7,304 nucleotides of DNA from Anaerolineae bacterium (GTDB taxonomy: Bacteria; Chloroflexota; Anaerolineae; DRVO01), in contig JAAYAV010000290.1 in assembly GCA_012719195.1 (NCBI GenBank), positions 1 through 7,304 of the forward strand, in the 5' to 3' direction. The first letter of the stretch is position 1, and each line of letters starts with the position of its first letter. The notes below the pieces were generated by a model that did not search any database, was not told the origin of the DNA, and saw nothing but the letters and a program-made list of their open reading frames with translations. The translations under genes and the position numbers were made by a program. Shown in pieces: positions 6,947 through 7,304 of this stretch.

Positions 6947-6969
6947 GGGACGGCCCCCGCGCCGTCCCC
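6946..6969. terminator. GC hairpin 1 of the array, possible bidirectional terminator
   Basis: GGGGACGGC (6946-6954) and GCCGTCCCC (6961-6969) form a perfect 9-bp stem with a 6-base loop CCCCGC, starting on the last base of the fusion gene's stop codon. There is no T-tract, so it is not a textbook intrinsic terminator, but its place between convergent genes fits a role in ending transcription or protecting mRNA 3' ends. Confidence 0.4.
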
Positions 6970-7031
6970 GCCAGCGACCGCCTCCCGGTAGGAGACGGCT
7001 CCCGCGCGGCCCCAGCGACCGCCTCCCGGTA

Positions 7032-7055
7032 GGGGACGGCCCCCGCGCCGTCCCC
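7032..7055. terminator. GC hairpin 2 of the array
   Basis: Exact copy of the first hairpin: stem 7032-7040 with 7047-7055, loop 7041-7046. The intervening B unit has a degraded version of the same palindrome (GAGACGGC versus GCGGCCCC), so the strong hairpins alternate with weak ones. Confidence 0.4.
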
Positions 7056-7117
7056 GCCAGCGACCGCCTCCCGGTAGGAGACGGCTCCCGCGCGGCCCCA
7101 GCGACCGCCTCCCGGTA

Positions 7118-7141
7118 GGGGACGGCCCCCGCGCCGTCCCC
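7118..7141. terminator. GC hairpin 3 of the array
   Basis: Third exact copy: stem 7118-7126 with 7133-7141, loop 7127-7132. It lies 18 bases beyond the stop codon of the minus-strand gene, so on that strand it is the first structure a transcript would meet after the coding end. Confidence 0.4.
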
Positions 7142-7159
7142 CGCTGGCGAGCGCTTCCC

Positions 7160-7304
7160 CTAGTACACGCACTCCCGTGCCGCCGCCGCGTAGGCGGCCA
7201 GGTTCTCCTCCCTGGTGTCGAAGAAGTGGTCCGACGGCGAGATGATGAAGCCCCCGCCCGGCCCGAGGGCGTCGAAGAGGCGGTGCACCTCCGCCCGGAT
7301 CTCC
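7160..7304 (-). CDS. Uroporphyrinogen decarboxylase (URO-D) family protein, C-terminal fragment
   Basis: Reading the minus strand, 47 codons run from the window edge to a TAG at 7162-7160; the gene continues beyond 7304, so the start is not visible. The residues include GPGGGFIISPSDHFFD followed by REENLAAYAAAARE. This is the usual ending of URO-D-family proteins: the last barrel strand 'GGG(F/Y)I..PSH/D', then 'P.EN..A.....'. Besides HemE, the family includes corrinoid methyltransferases and many uncharacterised relatives. A true HemE would usually be 'GGGYIFNLGHGI', and this tail differs, so a methyltransferase-like or uncharacterised URO-D paralogue is more likely. Only the last 47 residues can be judged. 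The gene converges on the permease fusion gene across the repeat array. Confidence 0.75.
   Translation of the reverse strand, partial: EIRAEVHRLFDALGPGGGFIISPSDHFFDTREENLAAYAAAARECVY

Larger units (their letters stand above)
6944..7141. repeat. Tandem array of alternating 45-bp and 41-bp units (86-bp period)
   Basis: Units run A (6944-6988), B (6989-7029), A (7030-7074), B (7075-7115) and a partial A (7116-7141). The two full A copies are identical and the two B copies are identical. A begins TAGGGGACGGCCCCCGC and B begins TAGGAGACGGCTCCCGC; both end GCGACCGCCTCCCGG. The first TAG is the stop codon of the permease fusion gene. Weak homology to the unit junction (TCCCAG versus TCCCGG) reaches back to 6938, inside that gene. 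The array fills the gap between two convergent genes. Confidence 0.9.

Noticed and set aside
6944..7141. CRISPR array
   Set aside because: The units abut directly with no unique spacers; the two unit types alternate exactly and the copies are identical, so this is a tandem repeat.
6915..7172. 85-residue minus-strand frame over the repeat array
   Set aside because: It is a translation of the tandem repeats (repeated SPTG/YREAVAG-like units) and overlaps the end of the URO-D-family gene in a different frame.

Overview
This window is about 7.3 kb of very G+C-rich DNA (roughly 70% by eye). It resembles the genomes of Chloroflexota such as Anaerolineae, or a similar high-GC environmental bacterium. 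That placement is inferred from base composition, the style of intergenic palindromes and the mix of gene families; there is no marker gene to settle it.

Layout: (1) Positions 104-3019, plus strand, encode a 971-residue protein of the GH20/GH67-like glycoside hydrolase type with a C-terminal CBM9-like sugar-binding domain. It has no visible signal peptide. (2) Positions 3020-3388 are a non-coding gap packed with perfect palindromes, ending in a plausible extended -10 promoter and a Shine-Dalgarno site. (3) Positions 3389-6946, plus strand, encode a 1185-residue fusion. It joins a DppB-type ABC permease, a cytoplasmic linker, a DppC-type ABC permease, a short extra hydrophobic segment and an M28-peptidase-like domain. 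The M28-like domain has lost four of the five zinc ligands of active M28 enzymes, so it is predicted to be a pseudopeptidase. (4) Positions 6944-7141 hold a tandem array of alternating 45-bp and 41-bp units that begins at the fusion gene's stop codon and carries three identical GC hairpins. (5) From 7304 down to 7160 on the minus strand is the C-terminal end of a uroporphyrinogen-decarboxylase-family protein, convergent with the fusion gene.

How the genes may work together: Dpp/Opp-type importers carry peptides and, in many bacteria, oligosaccharides. An apparently cytoplasmic glycosidase upstream of such a permease would suit import followed by intracellular breakdown. The ATPase and solute-binding protein genes that the permease needs are not in the window, and the 369-bp gap with its own promoter-like sequence argues against one simple operon, so the link is only an inference. 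The most unusual object is the single-chain permease heterodimer carrying an apparently inactive M28 ectodomain.
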